This document shows positions 9,911 to 19,495 of a stretch of DNA of 64,000 nt, piece by piece (positions within the stretch are counted from its first letter, which is position 1; each line of letters starts with the position of its first letter). The DNA is from Maritalea myrionectae DSM 19524. GTDB lineage: Bacteria > Pseudomonadota > Alphaproteobacteria > Rhizobiales > Devosiaceae. The position numbers were made by a program, and so were the translations under genes. The stretch is taken from assembly GCF_000423365.1 (NCBI RefSeq), contig NZ_AUHV01000004.1, forward strand, positions 482,487-546,486, given 5' to 3'. The notes beneath the pieces are model-generated. The model ran no database searches. It had not been told where the DNA came from and worked only from the letters and a program-made list of their open reading frames with translations.

Positions 9911-10495
9911 CTATTGCAAGCCGCGGCTACCGGGCTTAACTGCGGGTATATTCTCCAATTCGGGCGGCAATTGGTCGGCGGGGTACGCCGGCACCTTGTA
10001 GCCTGTAAGCGCCACAAGCGGCACGCCCACATCGGCCTCACCGTCTGAGCGGTCGACCAGGCAGGCCGCCGCGACAACGTCCGCGCCCAAATCCTTCAAG
10101 CATTTCACACATTCACGGATCGAAAGGCCGGTGGAAACGATGTCTTCCACCACAATGACTTTCTCACCTTTTTCAACATGGAACCCACGACGCAATTCAA
10201 ACTCGCCATTTACTCGCTCGGTGAAGATTGCTGGCACACCGAGGTGACGGGATGTCTCATATCCGGGGATAATGCCGCCGACGGCTGGTGAAACGATCTG
10301 TGATACGTCACCAAAGCCTTCTGCGCGGATTTTGTCGGCCAAGGCTTTGCACAAGATTTCTGATTTGTCCGCGTGCATAAACACTTTGGCTTTTTGCAAG
10401 AACACAGGCGAACGCAGGCCTGAAGACAAAATGAAGTGGCCCTCTAAAAGCGCGTCACAGGAGCGGAAAACATCGAGCACGTCTTGCTGGTTCAT
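9911..10495 (-). CDS. pyrE: Orotate phosphoribosyltransferase
   Basis: A 194-residue enzyme that makes OMP from orotate and PRPP. The N-terminal part has [16 protein letters not shown] and the PRPP loop reads [18 protein letters not shown] (about 112-129). [15 protein letters not shown] is the substrate-contact segment. Its ATG shares its A with the TGA stop of rsh, so translation is likely coupled to the alarmone gene upstream. Confidence 0.96.
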   Translation of the reverse strand: MNQQDVLDVFRSCDALLEGHFILSSGLRSPVFLQKAKVFMHADKSEILCKALADKIRAEGFGDVSQIVSPAVGGIIPGYETSRHLGVPAIFTERVNGEFELRRGFHVEKGEKVIVVEDIVSTGLSIRECVKCLKDLGADVVAAACLVDRSDGEADVGVPLVALTGYKVPAYPADQLPPELENIPAVKPGSRGLQ

Positions 10496-12774
10496 CAGGT
10501 TACCTTTGTCTCTAGCTGTTTGTATTGTTGTGTAAAATCTTCGATCAATGCGCCCTCTTCACATGTGGCGCGGCGCACACTGGAAATACCTACAATGCGC
10601 TTAATGGTCGACGTTACATCGTTGAACTGAGTTATATCCTGCACTTCGATACAGAAGATCATATCTGAAAAGTCGGATCGCACCGTGCGGAACATCAAGT
10701 TCACGATGTTGGCGTCGCACGAAGCGATGGACGACGAAATCTGCCCCAAAATGCCGGGTTTGTTGACAGATTGCACCACCATAACCACCGGGAATGACTG
10801 ATGTTTTTCAGCATCCAAATCCCAAAGCACGTCCACCCAAAGCGCATCAACGTCCTGATATTCAAGCAATGCATCCGAACCGATCGGATAGATCGTAAGC
10901 ACGCCACTTTCCGGCAGAATGCCCACCATGCGATCTCCGGGCAGCACACCCTCGCACGAGATTTCAACTGGCGTCCCAAACTCTAGACGCGCGCCACCCA
11001 AAAAGTCAGCGTCCACTGTCTGTCCGCCAGGTATGCGGAATTTGAAGTTTTCGCCTTGTGCCAGGGAGAACCACCCATCTTTACTGGTGCCGACAGGAAG
11101 GCCCAACGGCTTTCGCTTGCGGGTGCGTTCATAGCCTTTGAGTTCGTCCAGCTCATGCACCAGATCTTCGCCCGCCAATTGCGCCTCACCCAAGGCAACA
11201 TAGAGGGCGCGCATCGATTTCTGCTTTAAGCGTTTGAGCAGTTCGTCCTGCTCTTTTCGGTTCACCGAAAAAGATTCACGTTCCAGCAGCGCGTCATAGA
11301 TTTGCTTGCCTAAACGTTCTGCGCGTTCTTGCGCCGCTAAGCGCAGAGACCGCCGTATGGCCGCCCTCGCCTTACCGGTTATGGCAATGTTTTCCCAATT
11401 GGGCGGTGGGCGGTGTTTTTCATCGCGATCAATTTCCACCTCGTCGCCATTGCGCAATTTGGTGGTGAGCGGCATTGCTGTGCCGTTAATGCGGCTGCCA
11501 ACGCAGCTATTGCCAATATCTGTGTGCACGGCGAAAGCAAAATCAATCGGCGTGGCACCACGGGGCAGCGCGATCAATCGTCCGCGCGGGGTGAAGCAGA
11601 AAACTTGGTCCTGGAACAGTTCAAGCTTTGTATGCTCCAAAAACTCTTGCGGGTTCTCGCCCTCTGTCAGATGCTCAATCGTATTGCGCAACCAGGCATA
11701 AGCCCGGCTTTCCTTTTCCAGCCGCTTCATATCGCCGGAAATCTCATCTTTATACAAGGCGTGGGCCGCAATCCCCAACTCAGCGATAGAATTCATGTCA
11801 TGGGTGCGGATTTGCAGTTCCACCCGCTCCCGCTCCGGCCCAACAATCGTGGTGTGAATCGACCGATAGTCGTTTTGTTTGGGCGTGGAAATATAGTCTT
11901 TAAACCGACCCGGCACGACGGACCAGGTTTGGTGCACGACGCCCAGAGTTTTGTAGCACATGTCGACGCTTTCAACGATCACGCGAAAGCCGATAATATC
12001 CGATAATTGTTCAAGGCTGATGGACTTGCGCTCCATCTTTTTAAACACAGAAAATGGCGCTTTGAGGCGTGATGATACGTCGGCGATGATCCCCGCATCA
12101 ACAAAGCGCTGGGCCAGTTCCATGCGAATTTCATCGACAACCGCGCGATTGTCCTTCGCATATGCGTCCAAATGATTGCGAATGACTTGATATTGCTCTG
12201 GATGCAACGTCTGAAACGATAGGTCTTCCAGTTCCGAGCGCATGTCTTGCATGCCCATGCGGCCCGCCAAGGGCGCATATATTTCCATGGTCTCTTGGGC
12301 GATGCGCTTCTTTTTGTGCTCAGGCACAAAACCCAAAGTTCGCATATTGTGCAAACGATCCGCCAGTTTCACCAGCAACACGCGCACATCTTCAGAGATA
12401 GCGAGCAACAATTTGCGCAGGTTTTCCGCCTGTGCTTCTTCGCGCGAACCAAGGTTAAGTCGTTCGATTTTGGTGAGGCCATCAACAATGGCGCCGATCT
12501 CGTGGCCGAAAAGCTGATCAATTTCGGCGCGGGTCGCGTCTGTATCTTCAATGGTGTCGTGTAAAAGCGCCACGGCAATGGTGGCATCGTCGAGATGCAA
12601 CTCGGTGAGAATCGCAGCAACTTCAAGCGGATGCGCAAAATAAGGATCGCCTGATGCACGGGTTTGGCGACCATGCTTTTGCATGGCGTAAACATAGGCT
12701 TTGTTGAGCAGGGCTTCATCCGCGTTTGGATTATAAGCCTGCACCAGCTCAACAAGTTCATATTGGCGCATCAT
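10495..12774 (-). CDS. rsh: Bifunctional (p)ppGpp synthetase/hydrolase, RelA/SpoT homologue
   Basis: A 759-residue single Rsh enzyme. The N-terminal HD hydrolase domain has [12 protein letters not shown] (His48) and [12 protein letters not shown] (His72-Asp73), both intact. The synthetase domain (about 230-350) has [20 protein letters not shown] and [16 protein letters not shown] (about 390-450, [21 protein letters not shown]) and C-terminal ACT domains (about 680-755) follow. Alphaproteobacteria usually carry one long Rsh that handles both starvation signalling and turnover. It sits 109 bp downstream of rpoZ, beyond a terminator hairpin, and starts the rsh-pyrE-acpS-lepB-rnc-era-recO-parC run. 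Start may be either of two adjacent ATGs. Confidence 0.96.
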   Translation of the reverse strand: MMRQYELVELVQAYNPNADEALLNKAYVYAMQKHGRQTRASGDPYFAHPLEVAAILTELHLDDATIAVALLHDTIEDTDATRAEIDQLFGHEIGAIVDGLTKIERLNLGSREEAQAENLRKLLLAISEDVRVLLVKLADRLHNMRTLGFVPEHKKKRIAQETMEIYAPLAGRMGMQDMRSELEDLSFQTLHPEQYQVIRNHLDAYAKDNRAVVDEIRMELAQRFVDAGIIADVSSRLKAPFSVFKKMERKSISLEQLSDIIGFRVIVESVDMCYKTLGVVHQTWSVVPGRFKDYISTPKQNDYRSIHTTIVGPERERVELQIRTHDMNSIAELGIAAHALYKDEISGDMKRLEKESRAYAWLRNTIEHLTEGENPQEFLEHTKLELFQDQVFCFTPRGRLIALPRGATPIDFAFAVHTDIGNSCVGSRINGTAMPLTTKLRNGDEVEIDRDEKHRPPPNWENIAITGKARAAIRRSLRLAAQERAERLGKQIYDALLERESFSVNRKEQDELLKRLKQKSMRALYVALGEAQLAGEDLVHELDELKGYERTRKRKPLGLPVGTSKDGWFSLAQGENFKFRIPGGQTVDADFLGGARLEFGTPVEISCEGVLPGDRMVGILPESGVLTIYPIGSDALLEYQDVDALWVDVLWDLDAEKHQSFPVVMVVQSVNKPGILGQISSSIASCDANIVNLMFRTVRSDFSDMIFCIEVQDITQFNDVTSTIKRIVGISSVRRATCEEGALIEDFTQQYKQLETKVT

Positions 12775-12826
12775 GGGCGGAAATGCTGCTCCGATTGGCG
12801 TTCAAAAAAGTGTGTAGAATCACAAA

Positions 12827-12850
12827 AAAGGCGCCGATCAAGGCGCCCTT
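12827..12850 (-). terminator. Rho-independent terminator after rpoZ
   Basis: On the minus strand a GC-rich stem (AAGGGCGCC paired with GGCGCCTTT, one mismatch) is followed by a T run. It lies 33 bp beyond the rpoZ stop and upstream of rsh, separating the two transcripts at least partly. Confidence 0.75.
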
Positions 12851-12883
12851 CCATTATCGTGCAGCTCATCAAAAGATGCAAGA

Positions 12884-13258
12884 TTAATCGTCCCGGCGAT
12901 CTGGGGGCGAAAGGCCCTCAATGCCGCGCAGCAAGTCTTCTTCACTCATTGTGTCGAACACCATGCCTTCATCATCGCCGCCGCCTTGGCTTTCGATCAT
13001 GGGCGCTGTTTCTGCTTCAGGCTCATCCACTTCCACATATTTTTGCAGTGAGTGGATCAAATCTTCTTTAAGATCGCCTGGTGAGATAGTGCCATCACCG
13101 ATTTCACGCAAAGAGACAACAGGGTTTTTGTCATTGTCGCGATCAACAGTGATTGGGGCCCCTGATGAAATAAGCCGGGCACGATGTGCCGAAAGCAAAA
13201 CAAGCTCGAATCGATTAGGGATTTTTTCGATGCAATCTTCAACGGTAACGCGCGCCAA
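12884..13258 (-). CDS. rpoZ: DNA-directed RNA polymerase omega subunit
   Basis: A 124-residue protein starting at TTG (13256-13258), which gives the family-typical beginning [24 protein letters not shown] lies 7 bases upstream, and a longer frame from 13273 would put this Shine-Dalgarno inside the gene. The core (residues 1-70) is the omega fold, with [13 protein letters not shown] contacting the beta' C-terminus; the acidic tail is typical of alphaproteobacterial omega. Rsh next door makes ppGpp, one of whose binding sites on RNA polymerase involves omega in E. coli. Confidence 0.95.
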   Translation of the reverse strand: MARVTVEDCIEKIPNRFELVLLSAHRARLISSGAPITVDRDNDKNPVVSLREIGDGTISPGDLKEDLIHSLQKYVEVDEPEAETAPMIESQGGGDDEGMVFDTMSEEDLLRGIEGLSPPDRRDD

Positions 13259-13354
13259 AGCAAATCTCCGCAAATTTGGGTAATCAGTGGGGTGATCTAC
13301 ACCAATGAGCTACAGTTTACAACCCAGTAAATGAATTAACATTGTTTCATATAA

Positions 13355-13434
13355 TTGAATCGACATATTCACCAATTATGATTTATGACTACGTTAAGTA
13401 CTGAGGTCACCTCTTGGACAAGGGTGGCCTTTTT
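13355..13434 (+). promoter_or_regulatory. Promoter-like pair and short terminator-ended leader upstream of the NYN gene
   Basis: TTGAAT (13355-13360) and TATGAT (13377-13382) are 16 bp apart and point rightwards. About 20 bp later the hairpin AGGTCACC/GGTGGCCT (13404-13430) is followed by TTTT, a plus-strand terminator. No plus-strand gene ends before it, because rpoZ runs the other way. The unit would give an RNA of roughly 45-55 nt, either a small RNA or an attenuated leader. Confidence 0.4.
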
Positions 13435-13449
13435 GCCGTGTGTTACCAA

Positions 13450-13478
13450 TTGCGTTCATGTGGCAAAGTGCTTATGGA
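13450..13478 (+). promoter_or_regulatory. Candidate promoter of the NYN/UDG genes
   Basis: TTGCGT and TATGGA are separated by 17 bp, in the space after the leader terminator and about 65 bp before the NYN start codon. The match to an alphaproteobacterial sigma-70 promoter is moderate. Confidence 0.35.
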
Positions 13479-13511
13479 CTAGTAATGTTTTATCAAACGA
13501 ATGCAGGTATA

Positions 13512-13578
13512 TTATCCTGATAAGCAGAGTAAGGCTATTGTTTAATGTTTGATCCTCGCGAAAAGGTTATCCTGATAA
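13512..13578 (+). promoter_or_regulatory. Two identical TTATCCTGATAA inverted repeats flanking the NYN start codon
   Basis: The same 12-bp inverted repeat (TTATC-CT-GATAA) occurs at 13512-13523 and 13567-13578, 55 bp apart; the second lies inside codons 8-12 of the NYN gene. The pair could be an operator or DNA-looping site. No regulator is evident nearby. Confidence 0.35.
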
Positions 13579-14072
13579 TGGATGGAGCAAACCTTTATGC
13601 CACAGCAAAGGCATTGGGCGCCGAATTGGACTATCGGCGTATGCTTGCAGAATTCCAGAGTCAGGCCTATTTGTTACGCGCCTATTATTATACGGCACTG
13701 GTGGAAGATCAGGAATACTCCTCGATCCGCCCCCTCATCGACTGGCTAGATTACAATGGTTACACCGTTGTGACAAAACCAGCAAAAGAATACACCGATG
13801 CTCAAGGTCGGCGTAAAATCAAAGGTAATATGGATATTGAGATTACCATTGATGCGCTCGACATGGCAGATAATTACGACCATTTGGTCCTATTTTCAGG
13901 CGATGGTGATTTCACCGCGCTCGTTGCCGCGCTACAGCGCAAAGGCAAAAAGGTGACTGTGGTTTCCACAAAAGCAACCTCAACCCCGATGATTTCGGAC
14001 GATCTTCGGCGGCAGGCGGACTATTTTATGGACATCGCAGATTTGGCTAAATCAGTAGGCCGCGACACCTAA
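13545..14072 (+). CDS. NYN (PIN-like) domain protein, LabA/DUF88 family
   Basis: A 175-residue protein with the NYN nuclease fold: the first strand VILIMDGANLYATAKALG carries the metal-binding Asp and Asn, GNMDIEITIDALDM provides the central acidic residues, and LFSGDGDFTALVAALQRKGKKV the SGDxDF motif. All expected acidic positions are present, so it is probably an active RNase. The family is widespread in alphaproteobacteria with no settled role. It is followed 44 bp later by a uracil-DNA glycosylase gene. Confidence 0.88.
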   Translation: MFDPREKVILIMDGANLYATAKALGAELDYRRMLAEFQSQAYLLRAYYYTALVEDQEYSSIRPLIDWLDYNGYTVVTKPAKEYTDAQGRRKIKGNMDIEITIDALDMADNYDHLVLFSGDGDFTALVAALQRKGKKVTVVSTKATSTPMISDDLRRQADYFMDIADLAKSVGRDT

Positions 14073-14116
14073 TTCGCGGCAGCTTTTGTGCCAATTTGAT
14101 TTGATGAGGTTTGATT

Positions 14117-14758
14117 TTGGCTGCGCTTGACCCGGCTGCAAATTGTGGACGATGTCCGCGGCTAAAATCCTACCGCCTAGATTCTAAGCGTAATTTCCCG
14201 ACGTTTTTTAACGCGCCAGTCCCGAATTGGGCCTCGCCGCAACCTAGGGTTATGATTGTAGGTATGGCGCCGGGCATGAAGGGCGCCAATCGCACAGGCC
14301 GACCCTTTACCGGCGATTTTGCGGGCGACCTTTTGTTTGACACCCTGATCCAGCATGGTTTTGCAAATGGCGCTTACGGCAATTCAGCGGATGATGGATT
14401 GACGCTGAATGAATGCGCCATCATCAATGTGGTGCGCTGTGTGCCGCCGCAAAACAAACCCACCGCCAGCGAAGTCAACAATTGCCGCCGCTATCTGGAG
14501 GCGACATTGAAGCATTATCGCAACGATGTTGAAGTGTTTGTGACACTGGGCAGCATCGCCCATAATTCATTTTTGGGCTGTTTTGATGTGCGCAAAAAGG
14601 ACTTCAAATTCGGACATGGCGCAATGTTTGAATTGCCCAGCGGCCAGACCTTGCTGTCCAGCTATCATTGTTCACGCTATAATGTGAACACCAACGTGCT
14701 CACACCGAAAATGTTTGGTGATATTTTTTCCCGCGTGCGCGAAATATTAAGCGAATAG
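14117..14758 (+). CDS. Family 5 (UDGb-type) uracil-DNA glycosylase
   Basis: A 213-residue protein, read from the TTG at 14117 because GAGG ends 7 bases before it; a TTG at 14111 is the alternative. Motif A is VGMAPGMKGANRTGRPFTGD, the extended form typical of family 5, and motif B is SSYHCSRYNVNTNVLTPKMF. Cysteines in CGRCPRL and in the NVVRCVPPQ / NNCRRYLE region fit the family's iron-sulfur cluster. It removes uracil (and often hypoxanthine or xanthine) from DNA in base excision repair. It converges with smpB, with only 6 bp between stops. Confidence 0.88.
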   Translation: MAALDPAANCGRCPRLKSYRLDSKRNFPTFFNAPVPNWASPQPRVMIVGMAPGMKGANRTGRPFTGDFAGDLLFDTLIQHGFANGAYGNSADDGLTLNECAIINVVRCVPPQNKPTASEVNNCRRYLEATLKHYRNDVEVFVTLGSIAHNSFLGCFDVRKKDFKFGHGAMFELPSGQTLLSSYHCSRYNVNTNVLTPKMFGDIFSRVREILSE

Positions 14759-14764
14759 AATCGC

Positions 14765-15247
14765 TTAGCCCAAGTCTTTCAACAAACGATTCTTCTGGCG
14801 AGACCAATCGCGCTTTTGCTCTGTCGCGCGTTTATCGTGCTGCTTTTTACCCTTGGCAATGCCAATCAGCAGCTTAGCGATCCCGCGGTCGTTGAAATAG
14901 AGTTTGAGCGGCACAATCGTTTGCCCCTCCTTTTCAACAGCGCTCATCAAGCGACTCATTTCGCGCTTTTTCAACAGCAATTTGCGGCGGCGCCGCTCGT
15001 TGTGATTAAAGCGGTTCGCTTGCAAATATTCAGGGATATGCGAGTTGATCAGCCAAATTTCGCCGCCCTCAGGCGTGGCGTAACTCTCGGTGATTTGCGC
15101 TTTGCCGTTGCGCAGGCTCTTCACCTCAGTGCCTTCCAGCACGAGCCCAGCTTCCATTGTGTCCAAAATTTCATAGTCGAAGCGGGCGCGGCGGTTTTCC
15201 GCCACGAGCCCTGTGCTTTTCAATGAATTTTTCTTTTTGGGTGCCAT
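14765..15247 (-). CDS. smpB: SsrA-binding protein SmpB
   Basis: A 160-residue protein with the SmpB core: [22 protein letters not shown] (start [12 protein letters not shown]), [15 protein letters not shown] and a basic C-terminal tail [17 protein letters not shown] that folds into the ribosomal mRNA channel. It delivers tmRNA to stalled ribosomes. It starts 3 bp after dapA, an arrangement common in Hyphomicrobiales. No tmRNA gene was recognised in the window. Confidence 0.97.
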   Translation of the reverse strand: MAPKKKNSLKSTGLVAENRRARFDYEILDTMEAGLVLEGTEVKSLRNGKAQITESYATPEGGEIWLINSHIPEYLQANRFNHNERRRRKLLLKKREMSRLMSAVEKEGQTIVPLKLYFNDRGIAKLLIGIAKGKKQHDKRATEQKRDWSRQKNRLLKDLG

Positions 15248-15250
15248 GAA

Positions 15251-16129
15251 TTAGTTGATCAACCCGGCGTGAATAAGCGCTTCATCCACGGCCAATTTGG
15301 TTTGCGGCGAAATCGGCACCAATGGCATGCGCGTATCCGCCTTGCACAATCCCAAACGCTCTGCCGCATATTTGACGGGCACAGGGTTTGGATCCAGGAA
15401 CAAGGCGCGGTGCAATGGTGCGAGACGGTCTTGAACGGCCATCGCTGCTTCATAATTGCCATCCAACGTGGCTTGCTGCAATTCAGCACACAAGCGCGGT
15501 GCAATATTTGACGTCACAGAAATGCACCCTACGCCGCCATGGGCGTTAAAGCCGAGCGCGGAGATGTCTTCACCGGACAATTGGATAAATTCCTTGCCTA
15601 GAACATGGCGCTGTTGCGACACACGTGCCATATCGGCCGTAGCGTCTTTCACACCCACGATATTAGGGCACTCATCGACCAGGCGCTTCATGGTGTCGAC
15701 ATTGATGTCCACGATCGAACGGCCTGGGATATTGTACAGAATAATCGGCAGTTCAGTGGATTTTGCGATCGCGCTGAAATGGGCAAACAAGCCTTCTTGG
15801 TTGGGCTTATTGTAGTATGGCGATACAGACAAAATCGCGTCAGCACCGGCATCTTCTGCAAATTCAGCAAAACCAATAGCTTCTCGTGTGGAGTTGGACC
15901 CAGCGCCGGCGATAACCGGCACCCGTTTGTTTGCCGCCTCGACACAAATCTTGATGATCCGTTTATGCTCTTCATGGCTTACGGTTGGTGATTCACCAGT
16001 GGTGCCAACGGGCACCAATCCAGATGTGCCTTCATTGATCTGCCATTCGATAAAGCTTCTAAACGCGGCTTCATCGACTTCGCCATTATTGAACGGCGTG
16101 ATCAATGCAGTAATTGAGGCGCGAAACAT
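15251..16129 (-). CDS. dapA: 4-hydroxy-tetrahydrodipicolinate synthase
   Basis: A 292-residue TIM-barrel enzyme condensing pyruvate with aspartate semialdehyde in lysine/diaminopimelate synthesis. The start at 16129 gives [13 protein letters not shown], the family N-terminus; an upstream frame to 16195 would add 22 poorly conserved residues. Visible catalytic features: GTTGESPT, Tyr132 in LYNIPGRS and Schiff-base Lys161 in [10 protein letters not shown]. It is co-transcribed with smpB and divergent from the slt gene. Confidence 0.96.
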   Translation of the reverse strand: MFRASITALITPFNNGEVDEAAFRSFIEWQINEGTSGLVPVGTTGESPTVSHEEHKRIIKICVEAANKRVPVIAGAGSNSTREAIGFAEFAEDAGADAILSVSPYYNKPNQEGLFAHFSAIAKSTELPIILYNIPGRSIVDINVDTMKRLVDECPNIVGVKDATADMARVSQQRHVLGKEFIQLSGEDISALGFNAHGGVGCISVTSNIAPRLCAELQQATLDGNYEAAMAVQDRLAPLHRALFLDPNPVPVKYAAERLGLCKADTRMPLVPISPQTKLAVDEALIHAGLIN

Positions 16130-16411
16130 CCCTTCACTTCCTTTTTTCGTTTTGTTCGTTGGCATGTTGACACCATGTTGGCGCAAAAAGGTCAAACTTT
16201 TTCCGCGTTTTTAGCGCAGAAAGACCCGAGTTGCCCATCATAATGAGCTGAAAAGATGGCAACAAGCCCAGTTTTTCCGATTGGATAAATCAATTTGATT
16301 AAAAATATATCTAAACCAATCCTTCACCTTAATTGGTTAGATTCTGTTTATGGGTCCGGCAGCCCGAACATGCCGTCAAAAATTGTATTGCGTAATTTGA
16401 CAGGTTTAAAA
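16130..16411. other. Divergent intergenic region dapA / lytic transglycosylase
   Basis: The 282 bp must hold the promoters of both genes. An inverted repeat AACCAAT / ATTGGTT (16314-16320 and 16332-16338) lies about 75-95 bp before the transglycosylase start. No RNA gene or convincing small ORF was seen. Confidence 0.5.
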
Positions 16412-18472
16412 ATGCTTTCTCAAAGCACGAATTCTATTCGCCAGTATTTCGCGCCCCGTCGCGCCGCTTTTAAAGCGCTGTTGATGTGCTCTGCCTTGTT
16501 TTTGAGCGCGGGCCATTCCGCGCAGGCACAAGTGCAGATTGATCCGGTGACAACAAGCTCCACGGGCGGTGCGGGCAGTGTCATCATGCAGGGCGCAACA
16601 GGCAGCCAACAGTTTCAAAATGCGCTGGCCGCCTTGCGCGACAGCAAATATGCTGAGGCTTATAACGCAGCCCGCGGGCTTTCCAACAATGTAGAGCGCC
16701 GCGCCATTCAATGGGCGGCCATCTATTTTGGCAAAGACGATATTGATCACAATACGATTTTGCGCTTTCAGGCAGATGCCCCCCACTTTGCCAGCACCAG
16801 CACTTATAAAACGCGGCTAGAGCAATCTATGCTCAAGCGCGACCTGCCTTATAACGAAGTCATACAGCTTCTGGGCGGCCAGATGCCCAATTTGGTGAAT
16901 GCGCAAATCGCGCTGGCGGATGCCTATGTGCAAGATGGCCAGGTTGCCCGGGCCGGACGCATCATCAAGCATGTATGGATCAATAATTTCCTTGATAGCA
17001 GCACTGAGCAAGACCTTTATCAACGCTATCGCGGCCAATTGACCAATGCGGACCATTGGGCCCGTGCCACCCGCCTGCTGATGCATGATCGTGCACGCGC
17101 TGTTGAGCGGATCTTCAATGAATATTCTCCGGCGCAGCAAAGCCTTTTGCGCGCGGTGATCGCCGTGGCCCGCAAGGACAAGCAGGCCCAAAGCCTGCTG
17201 GATCGTGTTGACCCCAATTATCGCAACCACAATCTGTTTCATTGGGCAAACGCTGAGTGGGCGCAATTGCGCGGCTCAGATGCTGGTGCTGTCGCGCACT
17301 TGAACCGCGCCGCGGGTGAACTGCCAGAAAGCCATTTGTGGTGGTACAAACGCCGCTATCTCGCACGTGAATTGCTTGAAGCGGGCGACAAGAAGAACGC
17401 CTATTTGGCAGCAGCCGGCTATACAAACGGGCCAGAGGGCCGTGTTGTTGACGCACAGTTCCATGCGGGCTGGATTGCCTTGCGCTTTTTGGGTGATGCC
17501 GCGACCGCAGCGCAGCATTTCGAGAAAATGGCTGCCCTTTCGACACTTCCCTCTTCGGTCAGCGAATCTCATTATTGGTGGGGACGCGCGCACGAAGCCA
17601 TGGGCCAAATCGAAGCTGCCCGGGTAAAATATCAAAAAGCCGCCCGGCATGACGACTATTATTATGGTCAATTGGCCTCGCACAAATTGAACGTGAAAAA
17701 CCTTCAGTTGACGCCCTTGCCCGCATGGCAGAATAGCGAAGCAGGGTTCAATAAGCGCGAGCTGGTTCAGGCCATTCGCCTGTTTGAAGGCAACAAAACC
17801 TTTGGCTTTGCCCGTCCCTTGATGCGACGCTTGATCTATCAGGTAAAGTCGCCGGGTGAGATGTTGCTCACGGCACGGTTGGCGCAGGACATTGAGGCGC
17901 ATGATCTGGCCATTCTGATGGCCAGCATTTCGAGCAATCGCGGCGTTGATCTGGACCTCTTCCAGTTCCCGAAAGACGGATTGCCGAGCCAGAAATTGGC
18001 AGCGATTGATGCAGCCGCCATTTATGCTGTCGCGCGGCAGGAAAGCCGCTTTGATCGCACGGCGCAATCCCACTCGGGTGCGCTTGGCTTGATGCAATTG
18101 ATGCCGGGCACTGCCAAGGAAACGGCGGGTAAATTGGGCCTAAGCTATTCGAAGTCACGCCTTACGAGCGATCCATCCTATAACGCGCTGTTGGGCTCAA
18201 CCTATTTGAAAGCACAGCTTGAGCGCTATGATGGCTCCTTGGTATTGGCCGCTGCGGCCTATAATGCCGGGGCAGGCAATGTGAACAAATGGCTTAAGCG
18301 TTTCGGCGATCCGCGCTCGGGCAAGATTGACGTTGTTGATTGGATCGAGCTGATCCCGTTCACCGAAACACGCGGTTATGTGCAAAAGGTGCTCGCCAAT
18401 TATCAGGTCTATCGGGTGCGCTTGGGCGACAGCCGTCTTCGCTTGGCCAACTATTTGATGAAAATCGACTAA
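16412..18472 (+). CDS. Soluble lytic murein transglycosylase (Slt70-like)
   Basis: A 686-residue periplasmic enzyme, read from the ATG at 16412, which has AGG at a suitable distance and starts a signal peptide (basic region to about 20, hydrophobic LLMCSALFLSAG, cleavage near AQA-Q). A long helical superhelix (about 50-510) is followed by the GEWL-like SLT domain with catalytic Glu in VARQESRFDRTAQ, then SGALGLMQLMPGTAKETA and AAAAYNAGAGNVNKW. It cuts peptidoglycan glycan strands to 1,6-anhydro-muropeptides. A longer in-frame start at 16295 is less likely because it would bury the signal peptide. Confidence 0.92.
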   Translation: MLSQSTNSIRQYFAPRRAAFKALLMCSALFLSAGHSAQAQVQIDPVTTSSTGGAGSVIMQGATGSQQFQNALAALRDSKYAEAYNAARGLSNNVERRAIQWAAIYFGKDDIDHNTILRFQADAPHFASTSTYKTRLEQSMLKRDLPYNEVIQLLGGQMPNLVNAQIALADAYVQDGQVARAGRIIKHVWINNFLDSSTEQDLYQRYRGQLTNADHWARATRLLMHDRARAVERIFNEYSPAQQSLLRAVIAVARKDKQAQSLLDRVDPNYRNHNLFHWANAEWAQLRGSDAGAVAHLNRAAGELPESHLWWYKRRYLARELLEAGDKKNAYLAAAGYTNGPEGRVVDAQFHAGWIALRFLGDAATAAQHFEKMAALSTLPSSVSESHYWWGRAHEAMGQIEAARVKYQKAARHDDYYYGQLASHKLNVKNLQLTPLPAWQNSEAGFNKRELVQAIRLFEGNKTFGFARPLMRRLIYQVKSPGEMLLTARLAQDIEAHDLAILMASISSNRGVDLDLFQFPKDGLPSQKLAAIDAAAIYAVARQESRFDRTAQSHSGALGLMQLMPGTAKETAGKLGLSYSKSRLTSDPSYNALLGSTYLKAQLERYDGSLVLAAAAYNAGAGNVNKWLKRFGDPRSGKIDVVDWIELIPFTETRGYVQKVLANYQVYRVRLGDSRLRLANYLMKID

Positions 18473-18526
18473 TTGGGTTCGATCTTGCATCTATTGCGGG
18501 GCAAAAAAAGCTGATATATCCAGATT

Positions 18527-19456
18527 ATGGATCAAGTTAGCGCGTCAGAGCAGATCGAGGAGCAACCGGTGCAGCATCTCACATGTGGGGATGGTGCACG
18601 CCAGATTGCCTATCGCATGCAAGGTGAATTTGATGACCCGCAAAAGCTTCCCATCATTTGCCTTGCTGGTTATCAGCGCAATATGGAAGATTTTGCTGCC
18701 TTTGCTGAAAAGTTTTCCAGCTACGCCAAACGCGATTGGCCCATCATTCGCATTGATCTGATCGGCCGTGGCAGTGCGCGCAAAGAACGCAATGATCGCG
18801 CCTATTCCACATTGCACGATGCTGCTGACATGGCTGAATTTTGCCGCGCCAAGGGCATCGAAGACGCGATTTGGTTTGGGCAAGGCCATGGGGGCCAAGT
18901 AATCATGGCCCTCGCCGCGCAACACCCAACGATCATTTCCGGCGCCATCCTTTGCGATTCAGGCCCTATCATCAATGCCCGTGGCTTGGTGCGGCTGCGC
19001 AATAATCTTGATTATCTCAGCAAAATCCGCGGCAAAAATGCGGTGCGCGATTCACTGCGACGCATTTTGAGGGTCGATTATCCCAATCTTGGAGATGGGT
19101 TGTTGGATCAAATCGCGGCACGCACGCACACGACCAACGCCAAAGCACGGCTTGAACCGCAATTTGACATGCGACTGAACGAGCAGTTGAATGCATTTGA
19201 CAATGATGATGTGCTGCAGGCGAACTGGAATCTATTCGACAGTTTGCGCAATATCCCCTTATTGCTCTTGCGCACGCAGCATACAGATCTTTTGCGTACA
19301 GAGGTATTTCAACTCATGTGCAAGAAGCGCCCCGATGCGCTCAATTATGAGATTATGGGCGAAGGCTTTCCGGCGTTGCTTGAGGGGGCCGATGAGCTTG
19401 GCGTAATCGCCGATTTTGCCTTACACACCTGCAAATGGCACAAAAAACGCGGCTAA
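18527..19456 (+). CDS. Alpha/beta-hydrolase-fold protein lacking the nucleophile and catalytic His
   Basis: A 309-residue protein of the alpha/beta-hydrolase superfamily: ICLAGYQRNMEDF corresponds to the oxyanion loop, IRIDLIGRGSARK to the strand-4 region and WFGQGHGGQVIM to the nucleophile elbow. In the elbow the expected G-x-S-x-G has Gly in place of Ser, and the C-terminal G-H-x-P motif reads GEGFPALLEG, with Phe in place of His. Related genes beside slt in Hyphomicrobiales are usually annotated as ordinary hydrolases, so this copy may be a pseudoenzyme. No Shine-Dalgarno is obvious. Its stop codon lies in a terminator loop. Confidence 0.75.
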   Translation: MDQVSASEQIEEQPVQHLTCGDGARQIAYRMQGEFDDPQKLPIICLAGYQRNMEDFAAFAEKFSSYAKRDWPIIRIDLIGRGSARKERNDRAYSTLHDAADMAEFCRAKGIEDAIWFGQGHGGQVIMALAAQHPTIISGAILCDSGPIINARGLVRLRNNLDYLSKIRGKNAVRDSLRRILRVDYPNLGDGLLDQIAARTHTTNAKARLEPQFDMRLNEQLNAFDNDDVLQANWNLFDSLRNIPLLLLRTQHTDLLRTEVFQLMCKKRPDALNYEIMGEGFPALLEGADELGVIADFALHTCKWHKKRG

Positions 19457-19467
19457 AATGCCGCGTT
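19446..19467 (+). terminator. Terminator containing the stop codon of the hydrolase-like gene
   Basis: AACGCGGC and GCCGCGTT form an 8-bp stem around a TAAAAT loop, followed by CTTTTG. The TAA stop (19454-19456) is the first part of the loop. Confidence 0.7.
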
Positions 19468-19495
19468 CTTTTGTCATCAAGCCATTGTTTGCAAA

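Noticed and set aside
17276..18097. 273-codon open frame antisense to the lytic transglycosylase
   Set aside because: Mirror of a conserved gene, no recognisable protein features.
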